Assembly (NCBI RefSeq): GCF_021325795.1
Contig: NZ_JAHPZX010000003.1
Location: 310,001-374,000, forward strand
Source: Bordetella sp. LUAb4
GTDB lineage: Bacteria; Pseudomonadota; Gammaproteobacteria; Burkholderiales; Burkholderiaceae_B
Direction of reading: 5' to 3'
Length of the DNA stretch: 64,000 nucleotides
The position numbers and the translations under genes are program-made. The notes below the pieces were generated by a model. The model saw only the letters and a program-made list of their open reading frames with translations. It made no database searches and had not been told where the DNA came from. Below, in pieces: positions 16,995-26,029 of this stretch (positions are counted from its first letter, which is position 1; every line of letters begins with the position of its first letter).

Positions 16995-17015
16995 CCGGCT
17001 CGCGCCATCCCGCGC

Positions 17016-20000
17016 CTAGTGCGTATCGCCAATCCCGACGATCGTCCGTGTTCTGTTTGCATGATCGGTTTTGAAAATCAGACGCTCACTGCCGCGGCCT
17101 TTTGCGCCATCGAAACCTGGCAAATCAATCGACTCCAGATTTTCTTCGGTTTTCAGAAAATTTCCGCCTCTACCCTTCATGACCAAGTTGGGGCGAAGCC
17201 GATGGACCTTCATGCCGACCTTGGGTTCACCCAACGCCGCCAGCGCTTTCGCCAGTGTTTTTTCTTCTCTGGTGGTGAATTGGAATTCATTCAGATATTC
17301 CGCATTCAACACTTCATAATTAACAGACTCCTTGGCGTGGACGGAGGCCGCATCAGACTGGGATGCGTCTGATTTACTACGGCGGACACCTCCCAAGCCT
17401 GAATCTTGTGATAGAACGGTTTGCCCTCGTTTCTTTTTGCTTCCCCCCTGTTCCTGAGCACCGGAAGCACTAGCCCGGTCGGACGCTATCGATGAAGGAC
17501 GGCTCGAGTACGCCGGCGCGACGGGGAACTCAAATATCGGTCCATCTTCGTAAGGAACTTCAGTCCGGACTTCATCTTGAATGAAGACGCTACGCCCCCC
17601 GATCTTCTTCAATCTCTGCGGCACGCTGTCGCCACGGTCGATGATGGTGGCCCCCTCTTTTTCCTTATCGTTTGGCACGGAATCCAGATATAGCTTGCCC
17701 ATACGGGCATGGATATTGTGCTCGTAATCGTGCACACCCAGCTCCCTCATCAGCGCCGCTACCTCATTCTTTTTCTTATCTGAAAGATCAAATTTCGCCT
17801 GCATTTCATTCGCGGTAGACACGATGGTATGTTCGTCGTCCATTCGCCGATCACGCTCACGATCTGAACTCCTATTCAGTGCCCATAGCAGATACATCAG
17901 GCCGAACATGAGCGTCAGGGTGAATCCCGCCCCAAGGATTTGGGCGGTGGTTGTCTCGCTTTCCCTGCTGTCCAGACCCTCCGCATCTTCATGGCTTATC
18001 GGGTTGTTTTCAGCCATGCGGTACAAGTTCTGTCCGTCGATGGTGCCCGCCGGATCGGGATTTATCCAGCGTCCGGTCCAAGGCTGGTAGTAGCGAAAAC
18101 CGTAGTAGTAAAGCCCGGCCGCATCGCGCTCCTTGCCTGAGTAGCGGATCGTCTTGTACTTCGCCTCACTCTGCGACTCCGCGGCCCACACTGCCGTGCC
18201 CCCATAGGGGTAATACTCTTCCTGCGTGATGATCCGCGCAGTGTCGTCCGTCTCTATCTGGCACGAGTTCTGGCGATCGCCATAGCGGTAGCGGATCTGC
18301 TGATTGATGGTCCCTGCCGGCTGCTTGTTCGTCCAATTCAGCATGCGCGCGCCATCATCGAGCACGATCACTTCCAATTGCTCCCCCGTTTGATGGTTCT
18401 GACGCAGCTCCAGTCCGGGCAAATAAATGGCGTCGTCGGTCCAAGCCGTTCCCGCCGAGTTTGTCTGCGCGGCCTTGCGTATGCGTTGCCCCTCGCTGTC
18501 ATAGGCGTACAGCTCACAATCGCTGGCGTGCCAGTTTCCTTGCGGCGCCGATGCGTCCGGGGCATCGTCCCGGTACAAGGTGACCAGGCAGTAGAGTTGC
18601 TTATAGGGCGTCCAATACATCGGCTGGTTGGCATTGCCATCCAGGCATATGCTTTGGCCCGCGCTGTCGAAGAAGCGGTTTACGGTCCCCGCGGTCAAAC
18701 CGCCGTTTTTCGCATTGCTTACGCTGCGGTTGCTGTCGGCCGCCACGATCATGTCGCGCGTCGGCACCGTTGCCCCCGTGCCGGCTGGATTGGCGGCGGC
18801 AATCTGGCGGAGATTGCCGCCCAGATCATAAAGATAGTGACGGGTGTAGCTACGGTAATTGGCCTGGTCCAAGGGCGAAATGACATTGGGCGAGTCGGTG
18901 GCCGATGGGGTGCTGCTCGCCGAGTTCTCGCGCCCGCTCGCCGAGATGAGTTGATATAGCGCGTCGTAGCTGTAACGCCGACTACCGTCCACCGCGCCAT
19001 TGTGAAAGTACGTCACCGGCGTACTTGAGTCGTTCAGCGCCATCACGTTGCCCACCCCGTCGTAGGTGTAAGTGAGATCCTGAAGCGTGGTTCCCGTACT
19101 GTTGCGATTGCGCTGGCCCGCGGCCCGGCGCGCGGCCGCCGCGCTGGCACTTGCTGAACTGCGCGTGGCCGTGATCGAGCGTACCCGCTGCGTGATCTGC
19201 GGCTCGTAGGTATAGACCGTTTGAATGCCGTTGGCGTCGCTGCGGGCCTCGATCTGGCCGCTCGCCGTGTAGGTGACTCCCGCGATGACAGGTGTGTGCT
19301 TGCCCCCGCGGGGGGTCACCGCGCTGGAGACCTTGCGCCCGGCTGCATCGTAGGCCGTCTGCTGTTGATGGCCTTGTGCGTCTGTCTGGGTGAGCACCTG
19401 CGCCAGGGCGTTGTAGGTCCACGTGGTGCGATAGACCAGCGGATCGAGGCCGGACGTATCGACGTTGGGCCAGATTCCCTTCCAGCCGTGAGTGACACCT
19501 GTGAAGGCGCCACTGTCGAGACCAAGCAGCTGACGATCCTGACGCGGTACATTGCCCTGCACGTCATAGCCTCGTGTACTCATGTCCAGCACGCCGGCCG
19601 TGTCGTAGTGCCTGAACCGCTGTCCGCGCAGGTTCAGGTTGCGTGGGTCGCCCTTGTTCGTCGGGTCGTAGGCGCCTGATGGCAGACGCTGCGAGTCCCC
19701 ATACACCCAGACGTCGGTCTGGTGATCAGACGAAGGGCCGCCCTGCAAGGGCCGGACATTGACCCAACGCGCAGTGGGCCGAGCCAGCGCGTCGTACTTG
19801 TGCGTGGTGATGAATTGGTTGTCCGCTTGATTCAGGCTATCGCGGCCCTGGCTCTGCTCCCATGCGGGGCACCCTGCTATGTCGGCGCACGCCTGGGTCG
19901 CGCCTGCGTCGGCGCTGACCGTCTTCAGCACCTGGCCGGACAACGCCGGGGTGAACTCGAAGTTCCGGGTGCCGGTGCCGAAGAAGCGCGCGTCCTGGCT

Positions 20001-20156
20001 GGAGGCGAGCTGACCAAGCGTGTTGTAGACCTGTGCGTCCACGTATTGCGTCGCCACGTCGCCGGCTTGGCTGTGGTTGTAGCGCAGCGTGCGAGCCACC
20101 AGGCCGCGGTTGTCGCGCACCGTGATCTTGGGAGTTCCCGCACACAAGTTACCCAT
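17016..20156 (-). CDS. TccC-type Rhs/YD-repeat toxin with unrecognised C-terminal domain
   Basis: A 1046-aa protein of the insecticidal toxin complex C-subunit (TccC) type. It opens with TPKITVRDNRGLVARTLRYN, the TccC start signature, followed by YD repeats (for example YDALARPTARW, YNALAQVLTQTDAQGHQQ). The Rhs core GLYYYGFRYYQPWTGRWINP ... NLYRMAENNPISHEDAEGLD lies near residues 680-730. In characterised TcC proteins the YD shell encloses the toxic C-terminus, which is released by self-cleavage at this core. The tail after it (about 320 residues) has a likely membrane helix at about 735-757 and then a charged, lower-GC domain ending ERLIFKTDHANRTRTIVGIG that I do not recognise. The ATG at 20156 was chosen because the family signature begins just after it. 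No TcA or TcB gene is in the window. Confidence 0.85.
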   Translation of the reverse strand: MGNLCAGTPKITVRDNRGLVARTLRYNHSQAGDVATQYVDAQVYNTLGQLASSQDARFFGTGTRNFEFTPALSGQVLKTVSADAGATQACADIAGCPAWEQSQGRDSLNQADNQFITTHKYDALARPTARWVNVRPLQGGPSSDHQTDVWVYGDSQRLPSGAYDPTNKGDPRNLNLRGQRFRHYDTAGVLDMSTRGYDVQGNVPRQDRQLLGLDSGAFTGVTHGWKGIWPNVDTSGLDPLVYRTTWTYNALAQVLTQTDAQGHQQQTAYDAAGRKVSSAVTPRGGKHTPVIAGVTYTASGQIEARSDANGIQTVYTYEPQITQRVRSITATRSSASASAAAARRAAGQRNRNSTGTTLQDLTYTYDGVGNVMALNDSSTPVTYFHNGAVDGSRRYSYDALYQLISASGRENSASSTPSATDSPNVISPLDQANYRSYTRHYLYDLGGNLRQIAAANPAGTGATVPTRDMIVAADSNRSVSNAKNGGLTAGTVNRFFDSAGQSICLDGNANQPMYWTPYKQLYCLVTLYRDDAPDASAPQGNWHASDCELYAYDSEGQRIRKAAQTNSAGTAWTDDAIYLPGLELRQNHQTGEQLEVIVLDDGARMLNWTNKQPAGTINQQIRYRYGDRQNSCQIETDDTARIITQEEYYPYGGTAVWAAESQSEAKYKTIRYSGKERDAAGLYYYGFRYYQPWTGRWINPDPAGTIDGQNLYRMAENNPISHEDAEGLDSRESETTTAQILGAGFTLTLMFGLMYLLWALNRSSDRERDRRMDDEHTIVSTANEMQAKFDLSDKKKNEVAALMRELGVHDYEHNIHARMGKLYLDSVPNDKEKEGATIIDRGDSVPQRLKKIGGRSVFIQDEVRTEVPYEDGPIFEFPVAPAYSSRPSSIASDRASASGAQEQGGSKKKRGQTVLSQDSGLGGVRRSKSDASQSDAASVHAKESVNYEVLNAEYLNEFQFTTREEKTLAKALAALGEPKVGMKVHRLRPNLVMKGRGGNFLKTEENLESIDLPGFDGAKGRGSERLIFKTDHANRTRTIVGIGDTH

Positions 20157-20278
20157 GGATGTGCCCTTGCACGCCGAAGAGACAAGAATGGGAACATCAT
20201 AAATCCGATGGTCGGTGCACGACCTGTGATTACCTTCGGATCGCTTTTGATTTCCCGTGCGCAATGCGCATTCGCAGG

Positions 20279-20596
20279 CTAGCGCGCCTGATCTCGTCCT
20301 CGGCCTGCCGACCTGCGTGCCGGCATGGCGACCGTGGCGATCGCGCGCGGTGCGTCGGCGCCGCGGCTGGCGCAGCCCGCGCAGCCGCCGCGCGGCGATG
20401 TGGCCCAGCGCTTGGTCCAGCGTTGCGCCACGCGCTGCAGTCGCGTGGGCATGGCCGGATGGCTCAGGACCCTCCCCAGAATACGCCGCGCACCAGCGTG
20501 CAGGCGTGGGAAAAGGTGCAGCAGCACGCCAGCGAAGCTGGCGGCCAAGGCGATCGTCACGATGGCGTATTGCCACGGTTGCCCAGTCATATTCAT
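20279..20596 (-). CDS. DUF6587-like small membrane protein downstream of feoB
   Basis: A 105-aa protein starting MNMTGQPWQYAIVTIALAAS with one transmembrane helix and an Arg/Ala-rich cytoplasmic tail containing two Cys in GGCAGCAS. The ATG at 20596 overlaps the feoB stop (ATGA, 20593-20596), so it is translationally coupled to feoB. Position and shape match the small DUF6587-type proteins that take the FeoC place in betaproteobacterial feo operons. A regulatory or Fe-S-binding role in Feo is possible but unproven. Confidence 0.8.
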   Translation of the reverse strand: MNMTGQPWQYAIVTIALAASFAGVLLHLFPRLHAGARRILGRVLSHPAMPTRLQRVAQRWTKRWATSPRGGCAGCASRGADAPRAIATVAMPARRSAGRGRDQAR

Positions 20597-22416
20597 AGCA
20601 GCCAGCTCGCCAGGCGATAAGTCAGGAAAGCCGCCACGTAGGCCAGCACGAACATATAGCCGAACGACAGCCACACCATGCGGCGGCTACCGGTTTCGCG
20701 CTTGATGATGGCCAAGGTCGACATGCACTGCGGCGCGAAGGCGAACCACACCATCAAGGCCAGGGCCGTGGCGGTGGAGAAGTTGCCGGCCAGCATGCTG
20801 CCCAGCGCGGCATCCTGGCCTTCGGCCACGCTGTAGACCGTGCCCAGCGTCGCCACGGCCGATTCGCGCGCGGCGAACGCGGGGATCAAGGCCAGCGTGA
20901 TCTGCCAGTTGAAGCCCAGCGGCGCGAACAGCGGCTGTATCCATTGGCCTATCATGCCGGCCAGGCTGTAGTCGATCGCGGGATCGGTGGCGTTGGCCGG
21001 CGCGCCCGGGAAGCTGGCGATGAACCACATGATGATGGTCAGGGCCAGCATGACGCCCGTCAGGCGCTTGAGGAAGATCCAGATGCGTTCCCACAGGCCG
21101 ATACCGATGTCGTGCCATTTGGGCAGGCGGTAGGTCGGCAGTTCCATGATCAGCGCGGATTCATGGTTGCGCCGGCGCAGGCGCTTGCCCACATAGGCCA
21201 CGCCCAGCGCCGCCGCGATGCCGCCCGCATACAGTGCGAACAGCACGGCGCCCTGCAGGTTGAACACACCCAGCACGGGCCGTAGCGGCACGAAGGCACC
21301 GATCAGCAGTGCATAGACGGGCAGGCGCGCGGAGCAGGTCATCAAGGGTGCCACCAGGATGGTCACCAGACGGTCGCGGCGGTCGGGAATGCTGCGCGCG
21401 CCGATGATGCTGGGAATGGCGCAGGCAAAGCTGGACAGCAGCGGGATGAAGGCGCGGCCGCTCAAGCCCACCGACAGCATGACGCGATCGAGCAGGAAGG
21501 CGGCGCGGGGCAGATAACCCGACTCTTCCAGGACCAGGATGAAGAAGAACAGCGTCAGGATCTGCGGCAGAAAGCCCAGCACCGTGCCCAGCCCACCGAA
21601 CAAGCCATCGCGCAGCAGACCCCTGAGCGGCCCGTCACCCATCTGGTCGGTCAATAGCTCGCCCAGCCAGCCCATGCCATCGGCGATGGCGTCGGTCATG
21701 GGCTTGCCGATGGCGTAGACCGCCTGGAAGGTCAGGAACATGACCAGGGCAAGGATCAGGAAGCCGAGCACGGGATGCAGCGCCCAGCGATCGATGCGAT
21801 CGGTCAAGGTGGTGGTGGTCGCCGGCATGCGCACCGTGTCAGCCAGCAGCGCACGCACGTCGGCATGCAAGTCGCCGCTGTCGCGTATCGCCGTGGCGAT
21901 GGGCATGACCTCGTCGAGTTGTGCGAGCAGCGTCTGGACGCCGTCGCGGCGTACCGCGATGGTCTCCACCACCGGCATGCCCAGCCGCGCGGCCAGCCGC
22001 GCGACGTCGATCTGGATGCCGCGGCGCCGGGCCTCGTCCGCCATGTTCAACGCCACGATCACCGGCAGGCCAAGGCGCCGCACCTCCAGCAGCAGGCGCA
22101 GGTGCAGGCGCAGATTGGTGGCGTCGGCGACGAAGATGATGGCGTCGGGCTTCGCTTCGCCGGGATAGTCGCCGCGCAGGACCGAGGTGGTGATGCTCTC
22201 GTCGATGCTGGCGGAGGTGAAGCTATAGGTACCCGGCAGATCCAGCAGGCGCACCGCGCGTCCTAGCTGTGTCGTGAAACGGCCTTCCTTGCGATCCACC
22301 GTGACGCCCGCATAGTTGGCGACTTTCTGGTGTCCGCCCGTCAGGCGGTTGAACAACGCTGTCTTGCCGGCATTGGGATTGCCGACCAGCGCCAGCCTGA
22401 GCGCTGCATCATGCAT
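20593..22416 (-). CDS. feoB: Ferrous iron transport protein B
   Basis: A 607-aa Fe(II) transporter of the inner membrane. The N-terminal G domain has G1 GNPNAGKT, G3 DLPGTYSF and G4 NMAD; a GDI-type helical linker follows (to about residue 220), then the FeoB membrane core with its two Gate regions (for example RAFIPLLSSFACAIPSI and LTCSARLPVYALLI-type segments). It is shorter than E. coli FeoB (773 aa), as in many betaproteobacteria. The start MHDAAL at 22416 has GGGGACAAGC upstream and overlaps feoA by 8 nt; longer upstream codons are the feoA frame's shadow. Confidence 0.96.
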   Translation of the reverse strand: MHDAALRLALVGNPNAGKTALFNRLTGGHQKVANYAGVTVDRKEGRFTTQLGRAVRLLDLPGTYSFTSASIDESITTSVLRGDYPGEAKPDAIIFVADATNLRLHLRLLLEVRRLGLPVIVALNMADEARRRGIQIDVARLAARLGMPVVETIAVRRDGVQTLLAQLDEVMPIATAIRDSGDLHADVRALLADTVRMPATTTTLTDRIDRWALHPVLGFLILALVMFLTFQAVYAIGKPMTDAIADGMGWLGELLTDQMGDGPLRGLLRDGLFGGLGTVLGFLPQILTLFFFILVLEESGYLPRAAFLLDRVMLSVGLSGRAFIPLLSSFACAIPSIIGARSIPDRRDRLVTILVAPLMTCSARLPVYALLIGAFVPLRPVLGVFNLQGAVLFALYAGGIAAALGVAYVGKRLRRRNHESALIMELPTYRLPKWHDIGIGLWERIWIFLKRLTGVMLALTIIMWFIASFPGAPANATDPAIDYSLAGMIGQWIQPLFAPLGFNWQITLALIPAFAARESAVATLGTVYSVAEGQDAALGSMLAGNFSTATALALMVWFAFAPQCMSTLAIIKRETGSRRMVWLSFGYMFVLAYVAAFLTYRLASWLL

Positions 22417-22768
22417 GCTTGTCCCCTGGGGTCTTGTCCCTTTGGTGCTTGTCGTTTTGGTGCCTGTCCTCTCGCTGCTGGTCACCCTCGTGCTCGCTGC
22501 CGCCATGCTTGCCGGCATCATTCACCGTCCGTGTGACCAGCACCCGCTCGGCTTCATTGCGCCGCAAGGCGAAGCGCGTGGTGCCGATGGCGATGAGCAG
22601 CGGGTCGCCGCCGAATGGGGCCTTGGCCGCGATACGCACCGGCTCGCCCGCAACAAAACCAAGGTCACGCAGGCGTGCGGCGATAGGGTCGGGTGATCGC
22701 AGATCGATGACCTGTTCGACCACTGCGTGATCGTGCGTGGCCAGTTCGGAAAGACGAAGGGAGGTCAT
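22409..22768 (-). CDS. feoA: Ferrous iron transport protein A with His/Asp-rich tail
   Basis: A 119-aa SH3-like FeoA. The core (about 1-82) carries IAARLRDLGFVAGEPVRIAAKAPFGGDP and FALRRNEAERVLV, the typical FeoA strands. Usual FeoA length is 75-85 aa. Here a charged tail of about 35 residues (HGGSEHEGDQQREDRHQ...DKHA), rich in His, Asp and Lys, is added. The tail is encoded by 15-bp micro-repeats at about 22438-22467 and overlaps the feoB start. The ATG at 22768 is used; a GTG at 22816 with GAAGG upstream would add 16 residues. Confidence 0.88.
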   Translation of the reverse strand: MTSLRLSELATHDHAVVEQVIDLRSPDPIAARLRDLGFVAGEPVRIAAKAPFGGDPLLIAIGTTRFALRRNEAERVLVTRTVNDAGKHGGSEHEGDQQREDRHQNDKHQRDKTPGDKHA

Positions 22769-22844
22769 GCGGAAATCGGAAGGGAGGTAAAGATGAGAGG
22801 CCCGCGTAGCATACACCGGCCTTCACGGAAATTTCGCTAACAGT

Positions 22845-22858
22845 TTGCGGAAGATCAA
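22845..22858. promoter_or_regulatory. Weak FNR/ANR-like site between feoA and the CIO oxidase
   Basis: TTGCG-GAAG-ATCAA keeps the full ATCAA half and three of five bases of the TTGAT half of the FNR consensus. It lies 77 nt upstream of feoA and about 190 nt upstream of the bd-oxidase gene. Both are commonly oxygen-regulated. Low confidence because one half-site is degraded. Confidence 0.3.
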
Positions 22859-23044
22859 TGCCGCGTTTGCGCAATGTGTTGGGACAATCTGTCCAATGGT
22901 GGAGATACCGCAAGGCAACATAGAATTTTCATTAGCGAGCGATCCCCAGCCCGCGCAAACGGCGAGTCCGTCGTTCGCCTTTACGAGCGCTATTCCTTAT
23001 TCACGAGCGCTGTTCGTTATTCGCAATTCGTTGCCGTTGCTGTC

Positions 23045-24466
23045 ATGACGTTCTCTCCTTCCGCTCTCGATCTCGCGCGTTTCCAGTTCGCGTTCACGGT
23101 TTCGTTTCACATCATATTTCCCGCCATCAGCATCGGGCTCGCCAGCTTCCTGATGGTGCTCGAAGGCGCGTGGCTGAAGACGCGCCGCGAGGTTTACCGG
23201 GAGATGTATTTCTTCTGGTCCAAGGTGTTCGCGCTGTCCTTCGGGCTGGGTGTGGTTTCCGGCGTGGTGATGAGCTATCAATTCGGCACGAACTGGGCAG
23301 GCTTCGCCGATTATGCCGGCGCCGTGACCGGGCCGCTGTTGACCTATGAAGTGTTGACGGCGTTCTTTCTGGAAGCCGGCTTCCTCGGCATCATGCTGTT
23401 TGGTTGGCGCAAGGTGAGCCCCAAGGCGCACTTCGGCGCGACCATCATGGTGGCGGTAGGTACGCTGATATCCATGTTCTGGATTTTGTCCTCGAATAGT
23501 TGGATGCAGACCCCGCAAGGCGTGCGCGTCGAGGACGGCCGCATCGTGCCCGAGGACTGGTGGCAGATCGTCTTCAATCCGTCCTTCCCCTACCGCCTGG
23601 CGCATATGGCGCTGGCGGCTTTCCTGGTCGCGGCGCTGCTCGTGTGTGCCGGTTCGGCCTGGCATTTGTTGCGCAAGGGCGCGCGTGATTCGGTGCGCCG
23701 TGCGTTTTCGCTGTCCTTGTGGCTCATCCTGGTGCTGGCGCCCTTGCAGATCGTCGTGGGCGACGCGCATGGCTTGAATACCTTGAAGTACCAGCCGGCG
23801 AAGATAGCCGCGATAGAGGGGCTGTGGGAAACCCACGAGAACGGCACGCCCTTGAACCTGTTCGGCATTCCCGATATGGCGCGTGAGAAAACCCATTACG
23901 CCTTGGAAGTGCCGCGCCTGGGCAGCTTGATCCTGACCCACAGTTGGGACGGCAAGATCGCGGGACTGAAGTCCTTCGCGCCGGAGGACCGGCCCAATTC
24001 CACCATCGTGTTCTGGAGCTTCCGCATCATGGTGGGGCTGGGCATGTTGATGCTCATGCTGGGAGTGCTGGGCGTAGTGCTGCGGCGCGGCCGGCGCGTG
24101 TACGAATCGCGCTGGTTCCTGCGCTTTGCCGTGGCCATGGGACCTTCGGGGCTGATCGCGCTGTTGGCCGGCTGGGTGACCACCGAAGTGGGACGCCAAC
24201 CGTGGGTGGTGTATGGCCTGATGCGCACGGCGCAGGGCATCGGTCCGGTCAGCGTGCAGCAGTTGGGTACCTCGCTGCTGCTGTTCGTGATCGTCTATTT
24301 CGTGGTGTTTGGCGGGGGCATCTATTACATGCTCAGGTTGCTGGGCAAGGGGCCGCAGGCCTTGGCGCCCGACGTTGCGCGGCCGCCTTCGTCGACGCCG
24401 TTCACGCCGCCGGCGCTGGAACATGACGTTCTGGTCGCGGCCCTGGGTAATCCGGCGGCGCGCTGA
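23045..24466 (+). CDS. cioA: Cytochrome bd-type quinol oxidase subunit I, cyanide-insensitive (CioA) type
   Basis: A 473-aa quinol:O2 oxidoreductase subunit of the inner membrane. Heme ligands expected for CydA are visible: His in VSFHIIFPAISIG near residue 20, His in YRLAHMALAAFL near 185, and Met in YGLMRTAQG. The Q-loop is short, which places it with CIO-type rather than E. coli bd-I-type enzymes, and the motif GWRKVSPKAHFGATIMVAVGT is typical of the group. The ATG at 23045 starts the conserved FSPSALDLARFQFAFT. Upstream in-frame codons have no homology and no good ribosome-binding site stands out. Followed by subunit II and a 39-aa subunit. Confidence 0.93.
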   Translation: MTFSPSALDLARFQFAFTVSFHIIFPAISIGLASFLMVLEGAWLKTRREVYREMYFFWSKVFALSFGLGVVSGVVMSYQFGTNWAGFADYAGAVTGPLLTYEVLTAFFLEAGFLGIMLFGWRKVSPKAHFGATIMVAVGTLISMFWILSSNSWMQTPQGVRVEDGRIVPEDWWQIVFNPSFPYRLAHMALAAFLVAALLVCAGSAWHLLRKGARDSVRRAFSLSLWLILVLAPLQIVVGDAHGLNTLKYQPAKIAAIEGLWETHENGTPLNLFGIPDMAREKTHYALEVPRLGSLILTHSWDGKIAGLKSFAPEDRPNSTIVFWSFRIMVGLGMLMLMLGVLGVVLRRGRRVYESRWFLRFAVAMGPSGLIALLAGWVTTEVGRQPWVVYGLMRTAQGIGPVSVQQLGTSLLLFVIVYFVVFGGGIYYMLRLLGKGPQALAPDVARPPSSTPFTPPALEHDVLVAALGNPAAR

Positions 24467-24561
24467 GCCCCACCGGGCGTGATGCCGGGTCACCGCGGCC
24501 GAGCTGGGCTTGGTCCGCGCTACTGGCATTACGCCGAACCCTCTTTTCGGAAGCGACTTGC

Positions 24562-25578
24562 ATGACTATCGATCCACGTATCGACTTGCCCACGGTCTGG
24601 GCCATCGTCATCGCCCTGGGCGTGCTTATCTACGTGATCCTGGATGGCTTCGACCTTGGCATCGGTTTGTTGTATCCGCTCTTTCCGCAAGAGCAGGATC
24701 GCCAGTTGATGATGAACACGGTGGCGCCCGTGTGGGATGGCAATGAAACGTGGATGGTGTTGGGCGGAGCGGGTCTGTACGCGGCTTTCCCCGCGGTGTA
24801 TGGCGGCTTGTTGTCCGCGACCTATCTGCCCCTGGTCCTCATGTTGTGCGGCCTCATCTTTCGCGGTGCGGCGTTCGAGCTGCGCGCCAAGGCGCATCGC
24901 ACGCGGCACGCCTGGGACATCGCGTTCATGGGTGGATCCGCGCTCGCCACATTTTGCCAAGGCATGGTGCTGGGTACCTTGCTGCAAGGCATACCCATGG
25001 TCGACGGCCGTTATGCGGGTAACGGCATGGAGTGGTTGTCACCCTTCAGCTTCTTTTGTGGTCTTGGGCTTTGCGCGACATATGCCTGCCTGGGTTGCGG
25101 ATGGTTGATCGGCAAGACCGACGGTGCGTTGCAGCGCAAGCTGTTCGCGGTGATGCGGCCCTTGTCCCTGCTGCTGCTCGCGGCCATCGCGGTGATCAGC
25201 GTATGGACGATGCTGGCGCAACCGATGGTGTCGGCACGCTGGTTCGATCCAGGTAATTTCTTTTATTTCCTGCCGGTTCCGGTGTTGTTGGTGCTGGCGA
25301 TCGCGGCCATTTTCCGCGCGACGCGCCGCGGCTTCGATCGTCAGCCTTTCGCTTGCGCCATCGGCATCGTCTTCCTGGGCTTCAGCGGGTTGATGCTTAG
25401 CATCTTTCCCTACATCCTGCCCGGTTCGCTGGATGTCTGGCAGGCTTCATCGCCGCGCTCCAGCCAAGGCTTCACGCTGGTGGGCGTGATCATCGTGCTG
25501 CCCGTCATCCTTGCCTACACGGCCCTGTCGTATTGGGTCTTCCGCGGCAAGGTTGCCAGTGACGCGGGGTACCACTGA
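24562..25578 (+). CDS. cioB: Cytochrome bd-type quinol oxidase subunit II
   Basis: A 338-aa CydB-family membrane subunit. The N-terminal VILDGFDLGIGLLYP and APVWDGNETWMVLGG motifs are diagnostic, and FPYILPGSLDVWQASSP near the C-terminus is also conserved. It is 95 nt downstream of subunit I with GGAAGCGACTTGC before the ATG. The stop shares one base with the start of the 39-aa gene (TGATG at 25576-25580), indicating co-translation. Confidence 0.94.
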   Translation: MTIDPRIDLPTVWAIVIALGVLIYVILDGFDLGIGLLYPLFPQEQDRQLMMNTVAPVWDGNETWMVLGGAGLYAAFPAVYGGLLSATYLPLVLMLCGLIFRGAAFELRAKAHRTRHAWDIAFMGGSALATFCQGMVLGTLLQGIPMVDGRYAGNGMEWLSPFSFFCGLGLCATYACLGCGWLIGKTDGALQRKLFAVMRPLSLLLLAAIAVISVWTMLAQPMVSARWFDPGNFFYFLPVPVLLVLAIAAIFRATRRGFDRQPFACAIGIVFLGFSGLMLSIFPYILPGSLDVWQASSPRSSQGFTLVGVIIVLPVILAYTALSYWVFRGKVASDAGYH

Positions 25579-25697
25579 TGGCAGCCGCCTGGCGTTCGTT
25601 CGCGTGGATGGTGGCCTTATGGATAGCCGGTGTCGCCACGGCCGGCGCCCTCGCCTTCATCTTCAAGCTGCTCATGTTGGGCGCCGTCCGGGTCTGA
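25578..25697 (+). CDS. DUF2474/CydX-like 39-aa oxidase subunit
   Basis: A 39-codon gene starting MAAAWRSFAWMVALWIAGV and ending LLMLGAVRV, a single transmembrane helix with a basic N-side. It follows cioB with a one-base overlap. Tiny membrane proteins in this exact place (CydX, DUF2474) stabilise the heme arrangement of bd oxidases. The Trp-rich N-terminus and ALWIAGVATAGALAF core fit DUF2474. Confidence 0.82.
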   Translation: MAAAWRSFAWMVALWIAGVATAGALAFIFKLLMLGAVRV

Positions 25698-25765
25698 CCG
25701 CCGGGGAACGCTCCTTGCTGGAAGCCGTGCGCATGGCTATTCCAACCTTTCGCAAGGAGACGTTC

Positions 25766-26029
25766 ATGAGCGAAGAGCATCGGTCGCCCCCGTCGGCCCG
25801 TCCGTCCAGTTCAACCCCTTCTGCCGGCAAGCCGGAAAATCTGCCCAGCGCGGGCAGTGGCGCGCATGAGGCCGCGGCTGGCGAAGACATCCACAGCCGT
25901 AGCGCGGATCCCGGCCAGAGCAGTTACGGCGGCTTCAGCGGCGAAGACCCGCGGCGCCAGGCGCAGGAATTATCGAAGACGGACGCCGACCAGGCCGCCC
26001 GCAACTCCCCGAACGCGAGGCGCACATGA
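25766..26029 (+). CDS. Hydrophilic 87-aa hypothetical protein
   Basis: Not recognised. It begins MSEEHRSPPSARPSSS and is entirely polar, rich in Ser, Pro, Ala, Gly and Asp, so probably disordered; a segment DPGQSSYGGFSGEDP is the only feature. The ATG at 25766 has an excellent ribosome-binding site (AAGGAGACGTTC). Its stop overlaps the start of the BON-domain gene by 4 nt, so the two are a pair, perhaps induced by envelope or osmotic stress like other BON proteins. Confidence 0.75.
   Translation: MSEEHRSPPSARPSSSTPSAGKPENLPSAGSGAHEAAAGEDIHSRSADPGQSSYGGFSGEDPRRQAQELSKTDADQAARNSPNARRT

Noticed and set aside
20157-20576. Upstream extension of the Rhs toxin frame
   Set aside because: The extra 140 codons are a shadow of the DUF6587 gene and spacer; the TccC signature starts right after the ATG at 20156.
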